Assembly (NCBI GenBank): GCA_027694045.1
Contig: JAQEWB010000005.1
Span: forward strand, 62,001-126,000
Source of the DNA: Bacillaceae bacterium OF18-1A
GTDB lineage: Bacteria > Bacillota > Bacilli > Bacillales > Bacillaceae_G
Direction of reading: 5' to 3'
Length of the DNA: 64,000 bases
Translations under genes and position numbers: made by a program
Notes under the pieces: model-generated
The model's database searches: none
Told to the model about the DNA's origin: nothing
Seen by the model: the letters and a program-made list of their open reading frames with translations, nothing else
Shown: one piece after another, positions 43,923 to 52,438 of the stretch
Layout of the letters: each line of letters opens with the position of its first letter
How positions within the stretch are numbered: position 1 is the first letter of the stretch

Positions 43923-44600
43923 TTAATATTCGGTATCAATCCATCGATAACCGACTCCGTACACAGTTTTTAAATGATGATCAATAGGGAAGTTTGCTTT
44001 TCGTAATTTATCACGTAAATTACGAATATGTGAATCAACTGTGCGGTCTTCGGTATTCGTATTTAATCCCCAAATTCGTTCAATGAGCTGGTCACGGCTT
44101 AATACATAATTCACATGGCGTAAAAATAGTCCGAGTAAAGAAAATTCGATTGGTGTAAGAAGAAGTTCTTCATTATGTACAGAAGCGAAGTGCTTTGCTT
44201 CATCCCATAGAATGCCGTGATATTGGATTTGTGTACGCTGATTCGTTCGCCTTAAAACAGCTTCAATTCTTGCGAAAAGTTCTTCTTCATGGAAAGGTTT
44301 CGTCACGTAATCATCCGCTCCGAGTTTTAATCCTTGGACAACATCTACCGTCTGATCACGAGCAGTGACCATAATAATAGGAACGTTACTAAAAGAACGA
44401 ATTCTTTTGCACGTTTCCCACCCATCCATCTTTGGCATCATAATATCGAGTAAAACAAATTTGAAGTTTCGATTTTCTATATGTGAAATAGCTTCTTCTC
44501 CGGACAATGCACATACGCAGTTATATCCGATTGGAGTAAGATAAAGCGTTAATAATTCAAGCATTCTCGGTTCATCGTCTACGAGTAATATATCGATCAT
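43923..44600 (-). CDS. OmpR/PhoB-family response regulator
   Basis: 225 residues from ATG 44600 (GCGGAGG upstream; the frame opens 15 bp earlier inside the ribosome site). Receiver domain with acidic pocket VDDEP, phospho-Asp in VLLDIMMPKMDGW (~Asp52) and Lys in YVTKPF. C-terminal winged helix with LTPIEFSLLGLFLRHVNYVLSRDQL and VDSHIRNLRDKLRK. Pairs with the adjacent kinase. Confidence 0.94.
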   Translation of the reverse strand: MIDILLVDDEPRMLELLTLYLTPIGYNCVCALSGEEAISHIENRNFKFVLLDIMMPKMDGWETCKRIRSFSNVPIIMVTARDQTVDVVQGLKLGADDYVTKPFHEEELFARIEAVLRRTNQRTQIQYHGILWDEAKHFASVHNEELLLTPIEFSLLGLFLRHVNYVLSRDQLIERIWGLNTNTEDRTVDSHIRNLRDKLRKANFPIDHHLKTVYGVGYRWIDTEY

Positions 44601-44650
44601 AGAGTACCTCCGCATTTGTAGTGATTACTTAAATTGTAAGTTAAAATCAT

Positions 44651-44692
44651 GAAGAAATGGTGCAGATTATCATGCATCTGCATAATTTCTTC
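44651..44692. promoter_or_regulatory. Long inverted repeat between the two-component system and lipoprotein gene
   Basis: GAAGAAATGGTGCAGAT and ATCTGCATAATTTCTTC: 17-bp arms, two mismatches, 8-bp spacer. It lies centrally in the divergent promoter region. A TTGTTA-17-TATTTT promoter for the lipoprotein follows it. Confidence 0.6.
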
Positions 44693-44774
44693 AGAATTGC
44701 TTGTTATCGTAAAGTTGAAATTATATTTTAGGTAATCATATTGGCTCGAAAATGATTCATACGGAGGCGGTATA

Positions 44775-46022
44775 GTGAAAAAGATGACCCGAATTTTTGG
44801 GATAACAATAATGACAGCAGTTGGTCTTGCTGCATGTGGACAAACGAATACAGACCATAAAAACCATGAATCCACAAAAGAGAAGAAAACGGAGCAAAAG
44901 GAAATGAAGATGAATCAGGAGGTAACTGCACCGAAAGAAATGAATACAGGTGCATCTAATGATTTATTAACGACAAGTTTAAAAAATGTAACGAGATTAA
45001 ATACAAATGATCCGTTTCAAATGGCAGTATTAACTTCACAAACAATATGGCCAGCAACTCATAAGGAAAATCAACCAGGTGCGGTTATTTTAGTACCAGC
45101 GAACGAGTGGCAATTAGGTATTGCGAGTGCGGATCTTATTCATCATCCGAATAACGGACCGATTTTATTTATAGAAAAAGAAAAGGTACCTGAAACAACG
45201 TTAAAAGAAATAAAACGATTAAATCCGTTTGGAACGAAAGATGGAACACAAATTATGGTGATGGGGGATATTGCTGCCTCTATCCTAGAGCAATTAAAAG
45301 ATTATAAAGTAAAGCAAATAAGAGAAACAGATCCAGCTACATTTGCGAAAGATGTTGATAAAGAATACGCAGATATAACAGGTAGTTATCCGAATAGCGT
45401 TATTATTGGTTCGTCTGAAGAAGAAGGCCGTTTATATACAACACCAGCTGTAAACTGGATTTCTCATATGCCAGAGCCACTTCTATATACAGAAAAAAAT
45501 AAAGTGCCAGAATCGACAATAGAGGCATTAAAGATGAGAAAAGAGAAAGCGAATATATATGTATTAGGACCAGAAAAAATTGTTTCAAAAGAAGTAGAAA
45601 AAGAGTTAAGTAAATACGGGAAAGTAACGCGCATTAGTGGAGAGACCCCTACAGAAAACTCGATTGCTTTTGCTAAATTTAAAGATGAAAAAACAAAATT
45701 TGGCTGGGGATTTACAAAACCCGGTCATGGTCTATCATTTGTTTCAAGCAAAACACCAGATTTAGCAGTTGCTGGGGCACCTTTTTCACATATGGGTAAA
45801 CATGCGCCTGTTGTCTTGTTAGAGGAAGGGAAAGTTTCACAACCAGTGTATGACTTCCTTGTTACTATCCAGCCGAAATTCAAAGATGATCCGACACTTG
45901 GTCCATACAATCATGCATTCTTATTAGGTAATACTGAAAATATTTCATTTGAAACACAAGGGGTATTAGATGAGAGATTAGAGATTGTTCAAGAAAGCGG
46001 TAAGGGGCATGGTGGACATTAA
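44775..46022 (+). CDS. Lipoprotein with cell-wall-binding type 2 repeats
   Basis: 415 residues, starting at GTG (GGAGG 7 bases upstream). Lipobox GLAAC (Cys21), then a charged Lys/Glu-rich linker (~25-60). A long region follows with repeats of the CW_binding_2 pattern: VTRLNTNDPFQMAVLTSQTIWP, VILVPANEWQLGIASADLIHHPNNGPILFIEK and IMVMGDIAASILEQLKDYKVKQI. The repeats recur near 195-290. The tail is His/Gly-rich (GKGHGGH). It probably lies at the membrane-wall interface. Divergent from a two-component system that may control it. Confidence 0.82.
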   Translation: MKKMTRIFGITIMTAVGLAACGQTNTDHKNHESTKEKKTEQKEMKMNQEVTAPKEMNTGASNDLLTTSLKNVTRLNTNDPFQMAVLTSQTIWPATHKENQPGAVILVPANEWQLGIASADLIHHPNNGPILFIEKEKVPETTLKEIKRLNPFGTKDGTQIMVMGDIAASILEQLKDYKVKQIRETDPATFAKDVDKEYADITGSYPNSVIIGSSEEEGRLYTTPAVNWISHMPEPLLYTEKNKVPESTIEALKMRKEKANIYVLGPEKIVSKEVEKELSKYGKVTRISGETPTENSIAFAKFKDEKTKFGWGFTKPGHGLSFVSSKTPDLAVAGAPFSHMGKHAPVVLLEEGKVSQPVYDFLVTIQPKFKDDPTLGPYNHAFLLGNTENISFETQGVLDERLEIVQESGKGHGGH

Positions 46023-46027
46023 TGAAA

Positions 46028-46063
46028 TGAGGGAAGACGCTACTTCGGTAGCGTCTTTTCCTA
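46028..46063 (+). terminator. Terminator of the CWB2 lipoprotein gene
   Basis: GGAAGACGCTAC-TTCG-GTAGCGTCTTTTCC, with a UUCG tetraloop. Confidence 0.92.
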
Positions 46064-46178
46064 TAGAAAACTTTTACATGGCAAAAAATCCTTCGCTCGT
46101 TATATAATAGCCTTCGTGTAGTCGGTCTGAATTCTCTTATGGAGAGAATCAAATAGTAGAAGAGTAGAGGGTGATACT

Positions 46179-47630
46179 TTGTTTCAAACGATAAAAAATG
46201 AATGGTTCTCCAATGTGAAGGGGGATGTCCTTTCAGGAATTGTTGTTGCGTTAGCGTTAATTCCTGAAGCAATCGCTTTTTCCGTTATTGCAGGCGTGGA
46301 TCCGACAGTTGGGTTGTACGCGGCCTTTTGTATTGCAGTTACAATTTCATTTGTTGGTGGAAGAACAGGGATGATTTCAGCTGCAACAGGTGCAATGGCG
46401 TTATTAATGGTGACACTTGTGAAAGATCACGGTTTGCAATATTTATTTGCTACAACAATAGTAACAGGTATTGTCCAAATTATTTTTGGCGTGTTCAAAC
46501 TGAGCTCATTTATGAAGTTTGTTCCGAAATCTGTTATGAGTGGTTTTTTAAATTCACTTGGAATTTTAGTTTTTACAGCGCAATTGCCACATTTTAAAAA
46601 TGCAACTTGGCAAATGTATGCACTCGTTGTATTAGGACTTGCAATTATATATTTATTTCCACGTATTACAACGGCTGTACCTTCTACGCTTATTTCAATT
46701 ATTATTGTGACGAGTATTGCACTTATGAGTGGATTACAGTTGAAAACAGTAGGAGATATGGGAAGCCTGCCGAAAGAATTACCGTTCTTTAGTGTTCCTG
46801 ACGTGCCTTTTACACTTGAGACATTAGGGATTATTTTACCTTATGCAGTTATGCTTGCAATGATCGGTTTACTAGAATCATTATTAACAGCTTCAGTTTT
46901 AGATGATATGACGCATACGGAAAGTAATAAGCATAAAGAGGCACGCGGACAAGGGATCGCAAACATTGTTGCTGGTTTCTTCGGAGGAATGGCAGGTTGT
47001 GCAATGATCGGTCAATCTGTTATTAATATTAAATCAGGTGGACGCGGCCGATTATCAACATTTGTAGCGGGCGGATTTTTAATCGTATTACTATTTGTTT
47101 TAGGAGATTATGTTGTTCATATTCCGATGGCAGCTTTAGTTGCAGTTATGATTATGGTTTCAATCGGAACATTTGATTGGAAATCTGTAACAACAATTCA
47201 TAAAGTACCAAAAGGAAACGCATTTGTTATGATCGTAACAGTTGTGATTGTCCTAATTACACATAATTTAGCATTAGGTGTAATTATCGGAACAGTAATT
47301 AGTGCGGTTTTATTTGCATTCAATATGGCAAAGATTCACGTGAAACATTTGTATATTGAAAATAAGAAAATATATGAAATTCATGGTCAACTTTTCTTTG
47401 CATCAACAGCAGATTTTATAAATGTTTTTTCCTTCGATGAAGATGTAAAAGAAATTGAGATGGACTTTACTCATGCGCACGTATGGGATGATTCAGCGGT
47501 GGCATCCATTGATAAAGTTATCATGAAGTATGAACAAAGTGGTGTGAAAGTAAGTATAACAGGGTTAAATGAACGTAGCTCGAAACTCGTTGCAAATTTA
47601 GCTATTTATAATAAAAGAATTGCTGGTTAG
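46179..47630 (+). CDS. SulP-family anion permease with STAS domain
   Basis: 483 residues, starting at TTG (GAGGGTG upstream). Sulfate-transporter core with [35 protein letters not shown] at the N-terminus and ~12-14 helices. A short C-terminal STAS domain (~395-483) includes [17 protein letters not shown]. Members carry sulfate, bicarbonate or other anions. The UspA-type gene 65 bp downstream has no clear separate terminator before it, so the two may be co-transcribed. Confidence 0.9.
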   Translation: MFQTIKNEWFSNVKGDVLSGIVVALALIPEAIAFSVIAGVDPTVGLYAAFCIAVTISFVGGRTGMISAATGAMALLMVTLVKDHGLQYLFATTIVTGIVQIIFGVFKLSSFMKFVPKSVMSGFLNSLGILVFTAQLPHFKNATWQMYALVVLGLAIIYLFPRITTAVPSTLISIIIVTSIALMSGLQLKTVGDMGSLPKELPFFSVPDVPFTLETLGIILPYAVMLAMIGLLESLLTASVLDDMTHTESNKHKEARGQGIANIVAGFFGGMAGCAMIGQSVINIKSGGRGRLSTFVAGGFLIVLLFVLGDYVVHIPMAALVAVMIMVSIGTFDWKSVTTIHKVPKGNAFVMIVTVVIVLITHNLALGVIIGTVISAVLFAFNMAKIHVKHLYIENKKIYEIHGQLFFASTADFINVFSFDEDVKEIEMDFTHAHVWDDSAVASIDKVIMKYEQSGVKVSITGLNERSSKLVANLAIYNKRIAG

Positions 47631-47695
47631 AAGCCTCCTTTTTAGGTGGCTGTATTATATAATACGGATAGGATAACGAAAAGGGGATTCAGCAT

Positions 47696-48118
47696 ATGTA
47701 CAAACAAATTATATTAGCATGTGACGGTTCTGAACATGCACTTCGAGCAGCAGAGCACGCAACACATATTGCAAAATTTAACGAAGAAACAAATGTTGAA
47801 GTTGTGTACGTAGTAGATAATAGAACGGCAAAATCAGATATTATACAAGGTCAAACAGATTTAGAAACGATATCGGCTAGTCGAAAAGATAAATTAAAAG
47901 AGATTGAAGGTTTATTAAAGAAAGAGAACATTTCTTATACAATTACGATATTACATGGTGATCCTGGAGATACAATTGTTCAATATGTAAATACGGGAGA
48001 TATTGACCTCGTTATTGCTGGGAGCAGAGGGTTAAATACATTGCAAGAAATGGTACTTGGTAGCGTAAGCCATAAAATAGCAAAACGAGTGAAATGTCCG
48101 GTGATGATTATAAAGTAA
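47696..48118 (+). CDS. Universal stress protein (UspA family)
   Basis: 140 residues. N-terminal QIILACDGSEHALRAAEHA and the ATP-binding motif GSRGLNTLQEMVLGSVS near the C-terminus, so it is of the ATP-binding Usp type. RBS AAAGGGG. Follows a SulP permease; SulP-Usp pairs occur widely and may link anion transport to energy state. The last codons and the stop (48110-48118) coincide with the edge of a bcr1 relict. Confidence 0.9.
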   Translation: MYKQIILACDGSEHALRAAEHATHIAKFNEETNVEVVYVVDNRTAKSDIIQGQTDLETISASRKDKLKEIEGLLKKENISYTITILHGDPGDTIVQYVNTGDIDLVIAGSRGLNTLQEMVLGSVSHKIAKRVKCPVMIIK

Positions 48119-48165
48119 AACTTTAATTAGTAGGATGCTTACTACTTGACAAATAGCGGGATAAA
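48110..48165 (-). repeat. bcr1 relict (56 bp), reverse orientation
   Basis: ATAAAGTAAAACTTTAATTAG at the left and AAATAGCGGGATAAA at the right; centre missing. It overlaps the uspA-type stop codon. Confidence 0.75.
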
Positions 48166-48177
48166 ATAAAATGTAGT

Positions 48178-48211
48178 TAAGACCTTGATATTAGTCGAGG
48201 TCTTTTTTACG
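48178..48211 (+). terminator. Terminator after the UspA gene
   Basis: AAGACCT / AGGTCTT followed by TTTT. Confidence 0.75.
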
Positions 48212-48246
48212 TATAAATAACTTTCATTTGTGGAATACTAGATATA

Positions 48247-48268
48247 TAACTTACAAATTTGTAAGTTA
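48247..48268. promoter_or_regulatory. 22-bp perfect palindrome upstream of the small membrane peptide
   Basis: Arms TAACTTACAAA and TTTGTAAGTTA with no spacer. Such length and symmetry suggest an operator for a dimeric regulator; the cognate protein is unknown. Confidence 0.6.
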
Positions 48269-48350
48269 GTTGTCAGTGAAATCGATGTTATGAAATTTTT
48301 CCCATTGGTAAAATAAAAGTATCAAAGGGGAGATAGGGAGGATGGAAGTA

Positions 48351-48467
48351 ATGAAATCATTTCAAAATTTGTCATATAGCCAAGGTGTGAGCTTAATTTG
48401 TTTAGCTGGATTCACTGGATCTGTTACGTTAGCTGCTTTAATAAAGGTATTTCATCAAATATTTTAA
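48351..48467 (+). CDS. Small single-pass membrane peptide, 38 residues
   Basis: MKSFQNLSYSQGVSLICLAG is the first half; the rest, FTGSVTLAALIKVFHQIF, completes one hydrophobic helix (~13-31). AGGGAGG lies 9 bases before this ATG; an ATG 9 bp earlier touches the ribosome site and is less likely. Isolated gene behind a 22-bp palindrome and followed by a strong terminator, which supports it being a real transcript. Unknown function; a regulatory membrane peptide or a sporulation-type microprotein are possibilities. Confidence 0.6.
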   Translation: MKSFQNLSYSQGVSLICLAGFTGSVTLAALIKVFHQIF

Positions 48468-48521
48468 TTTTATAGTAAGGAAGGAATTGGTTGTTATAAA
48501 TAGTAAGAAAAGTACTGTAAA

Positions 48522-48575
48522 TAAAGAATAGCTCTTAGCATGTATATAAATGCTAAGAGCTATTTTTATATACTA
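48522..48575. terminator. Bidirectional terminator before glpT
   Basis: AATAGCTCTTAGCAT / ATGCTAAGAGCTATTTTTAT. Confidence 0.92.
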
Positions 48576-48583
48576 TATTTTGT

Positions 48584-49933
48584 TTAAGCTTCTTTTGGTT
48601 TTGCTGACCCCGTATTTAAAGTAAGGGCAAGGAAGAACATTGCAAGTAAGCAAGATGCAAGTAATAAAATGAATCCGCCGTTCCAACCGAAAGCATCCAC
48701 AATAAAGCCCATAGCTGCGCTAGCAAAAGTAGCTCCGCCTAGGTAACCGAAAAATCCAGTTAAGCCTGCTGCAGTTCCAGCAGCTTTTTTTGGTGCTAAG
48801 TCAAGAGCGTGTAGGCCAATTAACATAACAGGACCATAAATTAAAAATCCAATTGCAACTAGTGCGATACTATCAACCATTGGATTACCAGGAGGATTCA
48901 ACCAGTAAACAAGAACGGCGATGAATACACCAACCATAAATAAAATACCAGCAGGTGCGCGGCGTCCTTTAAACAGTTTATCACTCATCCATCCGCAAAG
49001 AAGTGTACCTGGAATACCAGCCCATTCATATAGAGCGTAAGCAGTACGTGAGCTGCTATGAGTAAAACTTTTTTCCTCTACTAAATAAGTAGGAGCCCAA
49101 TCTACAACGCCGTAACGTACGAAGTATACGAAAACGTTCGCGATAGCGATGTACCATAAAAACTTATTATTTAATACGTATTTAAATAAAATTTCTTTTA
49201 CTGAAAGTTCACGTTCACGATCTTGTACTTTTTCATCTGCTGGATATTCTCCAGTATGTTCTTCAATAGAAGGTAATCCACAAGATTGAGGTGTATCTCT
49301 CATCGTAATTAATACATAAATACCAACTAAAATTGAAAGAATACCTGGGAAGTAAAATATACTCTTCCAGTCATTTGCAAAGAAATATAGGCCTAATGTA
49401 ACGAGAGAAGGCATAAGTGCGCCGCCGACGTTATGAGCGACGTTCCAAATGGACATTTTTGTTCCACGTTCACTAATAGAGAACCAGTGAACCATTGTAC
49501 GACCACAAGGAGGCCAGCCCATACCTTGCACCCATCCATTTAAAAATTGAAGTACAAACATGAGTATAATACTCGTTGTAATGAAAGAGAATGAGCCGAA
49601 AATAATATTAATGATACCTGATAAAAATAGCCCAGCTGCTAAAAAATAGCGAGGATTACAACGGTCAGATACGATGCCCATAAGAAATTTACTTAATCCG
49701 TAAGCAATGGATACTGCTGAAAGGATAACCCCAAGTTCCCCTTTACTAAAGCCTTGCTCGATTAAGTATGGCATTGCTAATGAAAAGTTTTTTCGAACAA
49801 AGTAGTAACCTGCATAACCGATGAAGATACCTAAAAATACTTGTAAACGTAATTTACGGTATTCGCTGTCAACGCGATCAGCAGGTATGCGTTCTGCGTG
49901 GGGCGCAGGTTTAAATAATTGTGTGAAAAACAT
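48584..49933 (-). CDS. glpT: Glycerol-3-phosphate:phosphate antiporter
   Basis: 449 residues, twelve helices, MFS organophosphate:Pi antiporter family. [15 protein letters not shown] (first helix, with the substrate-binding Arg), [16 protein letters not shown] (MFS loop 2-3), and [14 protein letters not shown] (family signature region) point to GlpT. It exchanges glycerol-3-phosphate for phosphate. Promoter at 50083-50111 with a cre-like site over its -35, as expected for CcpA control. UhpT-like hexose phosphate transport is the main alternative. Confidence 0.92.
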   Translation of the reverse strand: MFFTQLFKPAPHAERIPADRVDSEYRKLRLQVFLGIFIGYAGYYFVRKNFSLAMPYLIEQGFSKGELGVILSAVSIAYGLSKFLMGIVSDRCNPRYFLAAGLFLSGIINIIFGSFSFITTSIILMFVLQFLNGWVQGMGWPPCGRTMVHWFSISERGTKMSIWNVAHNVGGALMPSLVTLGLYFFANDWKSIFYFPGILSILVGIYVLITMRDTPQSCGLPSIEEHTGEYPADEKVQDRERELSVKEILFKYVLNNKFLWYIAIANVFVYFVRYGVVDWAPTYLVEEKSFTHSSSRTAYALYEWAGIPGTLLCGWMSDKLFKGRRAPAGILFMVGVFIAVLVYWLNPPGNPMVDSIALVAIGFLIYGPVMLIGLHALDLAPKKAAGTAAGLTGFFGYLGGATFASAAMGFIVDAFGWNGGFILLLASCLLAMFFLALTLNTGSAKPKEA

Positions 49934-50082
49934 AAAATGAAAATCCTCCCCTAATAAATTCGAAGTGCCCTAAGACAGAAAAGAATACAAAAAGGCCATG
50001 AAATATAAAAAAGTTCCCTTTTTTATGATTCATAGCCGTATACTCCGATTCTCCGTGACTGTCAATATTAACTTCGTCGAAA

Positions 50083-50111
50083 ATTATACAACTTTGTGAC
50101 AAAAATGTAAA
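50083..50111 (-). promoter_or_regulatory. Promoter of glpT
   Basis: Minus strand TTTACA, 17-bp spacer, TATAAT. Confidence 0.8.
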
Positions 50112-50120
50112 CGTTTTTAT
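50105..50120. promoter_or_regulatory. cre-like site overlapping the glpT -35
   Basis: ATGTAAACGTTTTTAT fits WTGNAANCGNWNNCWW with one mismatch. Confidence 0.5.
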
Positions 50121-50132
50121 GAATAAAAGGTA

Positions 50133-50161
50133 TTGACGGATTTTGTTCGCGGGATTAATAT
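50133..50161 (+). promoter_or_regulatory. Promoter of the MarR-MFS operon
   Basis: TTGACG, 17-bp spacer, TAATAT. Confidence 0.7.
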
Positions 50162-50179
50162 TTAAATAAGTTAAATATT
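50157..50179. promoter_or_regulatory. MarR-type operator over the -10
   Basis: AATATTTAA-ATAAG-TTAAATATT, perfect 9-bp arms, overlapping the -10 of the MarR gene promoter. Confidence 0.65.
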
Positions 50180-50206
50180 TTATTGTTTAAATAAGAGGTG
50201 GATAAC

Positions 50207-50665
50207 ATGCCAAATGATATGACGCATATCGATAAAATTCAAGCTCTTGCCTTTTCGATTGGAAAGAAAATGCAGACGGAGTTATTAGAACAAATGCAAG
50301 CAACAGGACTTACACCACCACAGTTTTACATTTTAAAGATTTTAGATCACTATGGAGCCTCAAGAGCGACAACATTAGCAAAAAAAATGTATGTAAAGCC
50401 TAGTGCAATTACAGTGATGATTGATCGCTTAATTGATCAAGAACTTGTAGAACGCTATCACGACAAAGATGATCGTCGTGTTGTCGTCATTGAGTTAACA
50501 AAAAAGGGGAAAGATAGGGTAGAAGAGGCGATGACTGCTCGTAACGAGCATATTGCAAAATACTTCTCCCATTTAGAGTTGCAAGAAAGGGAAGATTTAT
50601 TACGCCTTTTCGAGAAGCTAGAAACAATTATTTGCGGGGCACAAGAGAAAAAAGAGAATAACTAA
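50207..50665 (+). CDS. MarR-family regulator
   Basis: 152 residues. Winged helix with PPQFYILKILDHYGASRATTLAKKMYVKPSAITVMIDRLIDQELVERYHDKDDRRVVVIELTKKG; the DDRR wing motif is diagnostic. Start 50207 (AGAGGTGG 7 bases before); the frame opens 9 bp earlier at GTG. 23 bp separate it from the efflux gene, so it should repress a two-gene operon through the palindrome over its own -10. Ligand unknown. Confidence 0.92.
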   Translation: MPNDMTHIDKIQALAFSIGKKMQTELLEQMQATGLTPPQFYILKILDHYGASRATTLAKKMYVKPSAITVMIDRLIDQELVERYHDKDDRRVVVIELTKKGKDRVEEAMTARNEHIAKYFSHLELQEREDLLRLFEKLETIICGAQEKKENN

Positions 50666-50688
50666 GTAAGAGGAATTGAGGAGATTAC

Positions 50689-52302
50689 ATGGAGCAACAA
50701 GAAAATATAAATAGAAAGCTATTGTTAATCGGTTTAGTAATCGCGATGCTATTTGCTGCATTAGATGGAACGATCGTTGGTACAGCAATGCCACGTATCG
50801 TCGGTGAACTAGGTGGATTAAGCTTAATGACATGGTTAACAACAGCCTATATGTTAACATCAACGACAGTTGTACCAATTGCAGGTAAATTAGCGGATTT
50901 ACTTGGCCGTCGTAACGTATATATAACAGGACTAGTTATTTTTATGGTTGGTTCGGCGTTATGTGGTATGGCAAATGGTATGACAGAATTAATTATTTTC
51001 CGTGGTATTCAAGGTCTTGGTGGCGGTATTATGATGCCGATGGCTATGATTATTATCGGAGATATGTTCACGGGAAAAGAACGTGCGAAATGGCAAGGTA
51101 TTTTTGGCGCGTTGTACGGTCTTGCTTCTGTAATTGGACCACAAGTTGGTGGTTGGATTGTAGACGCAGTGAACTGGAGATGGGTATTCTACATTAACTT
51201 ACCAGTTGGTATTTTAGCGACAATCTTTATTGCAATGGGATTAAAATCACATAAACAAACGGGACCAATTAAAATTGATATCGCTGGAATCTTCACGATG
51301 ATTCTCGGTGTTGTAAGTTTATTACTTGCATTAACGTTTGGTGGAAAAGATTACCCATGGGATTCTTGGCAAATTATCGGGTTATTTGCATTAGCTGTAA
51401 TTGGTATCGTTAGCTTTGTTATCGTTGAAACGAAAGCAGAAGAACCAATTTTACCGATGCATTTCTTTAAAAATCGCACATTTACATTACTAAATGCGAT
51501 TGGATTCTTTATGAGTATCGGAATGTTCGGTGCGATTATGTTCGTACCATTCTTCATGCAAGGTATTGTAGGAGTAAGTGCAGCTGAATCTGGAACAATT
51601 ATGACGCCGATGATGATTACGATGATCGTTATGAGTATTATCGGTGGGCAACTTGTACTAAAAGTTGGTGTGAAACCACAAATTATCGCAGGTATGCTTA
51701 TTATGGCTGGCGGTTTCTGGTTATTAACAACGATGGATATGCACACAACGAAGCTTACAGCTACTTCTTATATGATGGTTATCGGTTTAGGAATGGGTCT
51801 TGTAATGCCAACATTAACATTAGCGTTACAAGAAAGCTTCCCGAAAAAAGATCTTGGTGTTGTAACGTCATCAAGTCAGTTCTTCCGTCAAATCGGTGGA
51901 ACATTCGGTATTACCATTTTAGGATCAATTATGAATAATACTTCAGGTACAACATTAACTAATAAATTAGTGCCTGTATTAGATACGTTCCCGAAAGAAG
52001 CGGGACAAATGGTAACAAAATTAAAAGGTATGATTCATACAGACCCACAGGGTTTATATTCAATGCTCTTTAATCCAGAAGCATTAAAGCAAATGCCAGA
52101 AGCATTTTCTAACAGCATTGTACCAATTTTGAAAAACTCTTTAGTAGACTCACTTCATACTGTATTCTTAACAGGATTAGTATTTATTGTAGTAGGTGCC
52201 ATATTTACGATTTTCTTACAGAAGATTAAGCTGTCAGATCGTAAAAAAAGTGCTGAAGAGCCTGCTGCAGAAGAGAAAGAACAAAATGTATCATATTCAT
52301 AA
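50689..52302 (+). CDS. Multidrug efflux MFS transporter (DHA2/EmrB-QacA family)
   Basis: 537 residues, about 14 helices. Motif C-type and DHA2 blocks visible: LDGTIVGTAMPRIVGELGG at helix 1, GKLADLLGRRNVYITG in loop 2-3, and GPQVGGWIVDAVNWRWVFYINLPVG (motif C). It exports drugs or toxic compounds with proton exchange. Co-transcribed with the MarR regulator. GAGGAGA before ATG. Substrates cannot be told from sequence. Confidence 0.93.
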   Translation: MEQQENINRKLLLIGLVIAMLFAALDGTIVGTAMPRIVGELGGLSLMTWLTTAYMLTSTTVVPIAGKLADLLGRRNVYITGLVIFMVGSALCGMANGMTELIIFRGIQGLGGGIMMPMAMIIIGDMFTGKERAKWQGIFGALYGLASVIGPQVGGWIVDAVNWRWVFYINLPVGILATIFIAMGLKSHKQTGPIKIDIAGIFTMILGVVSLLLALTFGGKDYPWDSWQIIGLFALAVIGIVSFVIVETKAEEPILPMHFFKNRTFTLLNAIGFFMSIGMFGAIMFVPFFMQGIVGVSAAESGTIMTPMMITMIVMSIIGGQLVLKVGVKPQIIAGMLIMAGGFWLLTTMDMHTTKLTATSYMMVIGLGMGLVMPTLTLALQESFPKKDLGVVTSSSQFFRQIGGTFGITILGSIMNNTSGTTLTNKLVPVLDTFPKEAGQMVTKLKGMIHTDPQGLYSMLFNPEALKQMPEAFSNSIVPILKNSLVDSLHTVFLTGLVFIVVGAIFTIFLQKIKLSDRKKSAEEPAAEEKEQNVSYS

Positions 52303-52303
52303 T

Positions 52304-52337
52304 GAAAAGCATCGCCTTATGGCGGTGCTTTTTTTGA
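52304..52337 (+). terminator. Terminator of the MarR-MFS operon
   Basis: AAAAGCATCGCC / GGCGGTGCTTTTTTT. Confidence 0.9.
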
Positions 52338-52369
52338 GTATAACCTTAAAAGCTTTTAATGAGAAATGA

Positions 52370-52398
52370 TTGACGTATTTTTAGAAATACGTTATATT
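52370..52398 (+). promoter_or_regulatory. Promoter of the rbs operon
   Basis: TTGACG, 17-bp spacer, TATATT. A perfect inverted repeat ACGTATTT-TTAG-AAATACGT (52373-52392) fills the spacer and overlaps the -35. Confidence 0.75.
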
Positions 52399-52404
52399 AT
52401 TTTG

Positions 52405-52418
52405 TGTAAACGGTTACA
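52405..52418. promoter_or_regulatory. RbsR operator / cre site of the rbs operon
   Basis: TGTAAACGGTTACA, a LacI/GalR-type palindrome with central CG that also fits TGWNANCGNTNWCA. RbsR and CcpA could both bind. Confidence 0.75.
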
Positions 52419-52438
52419 TGAAATGAGGAGAAAAGAGA

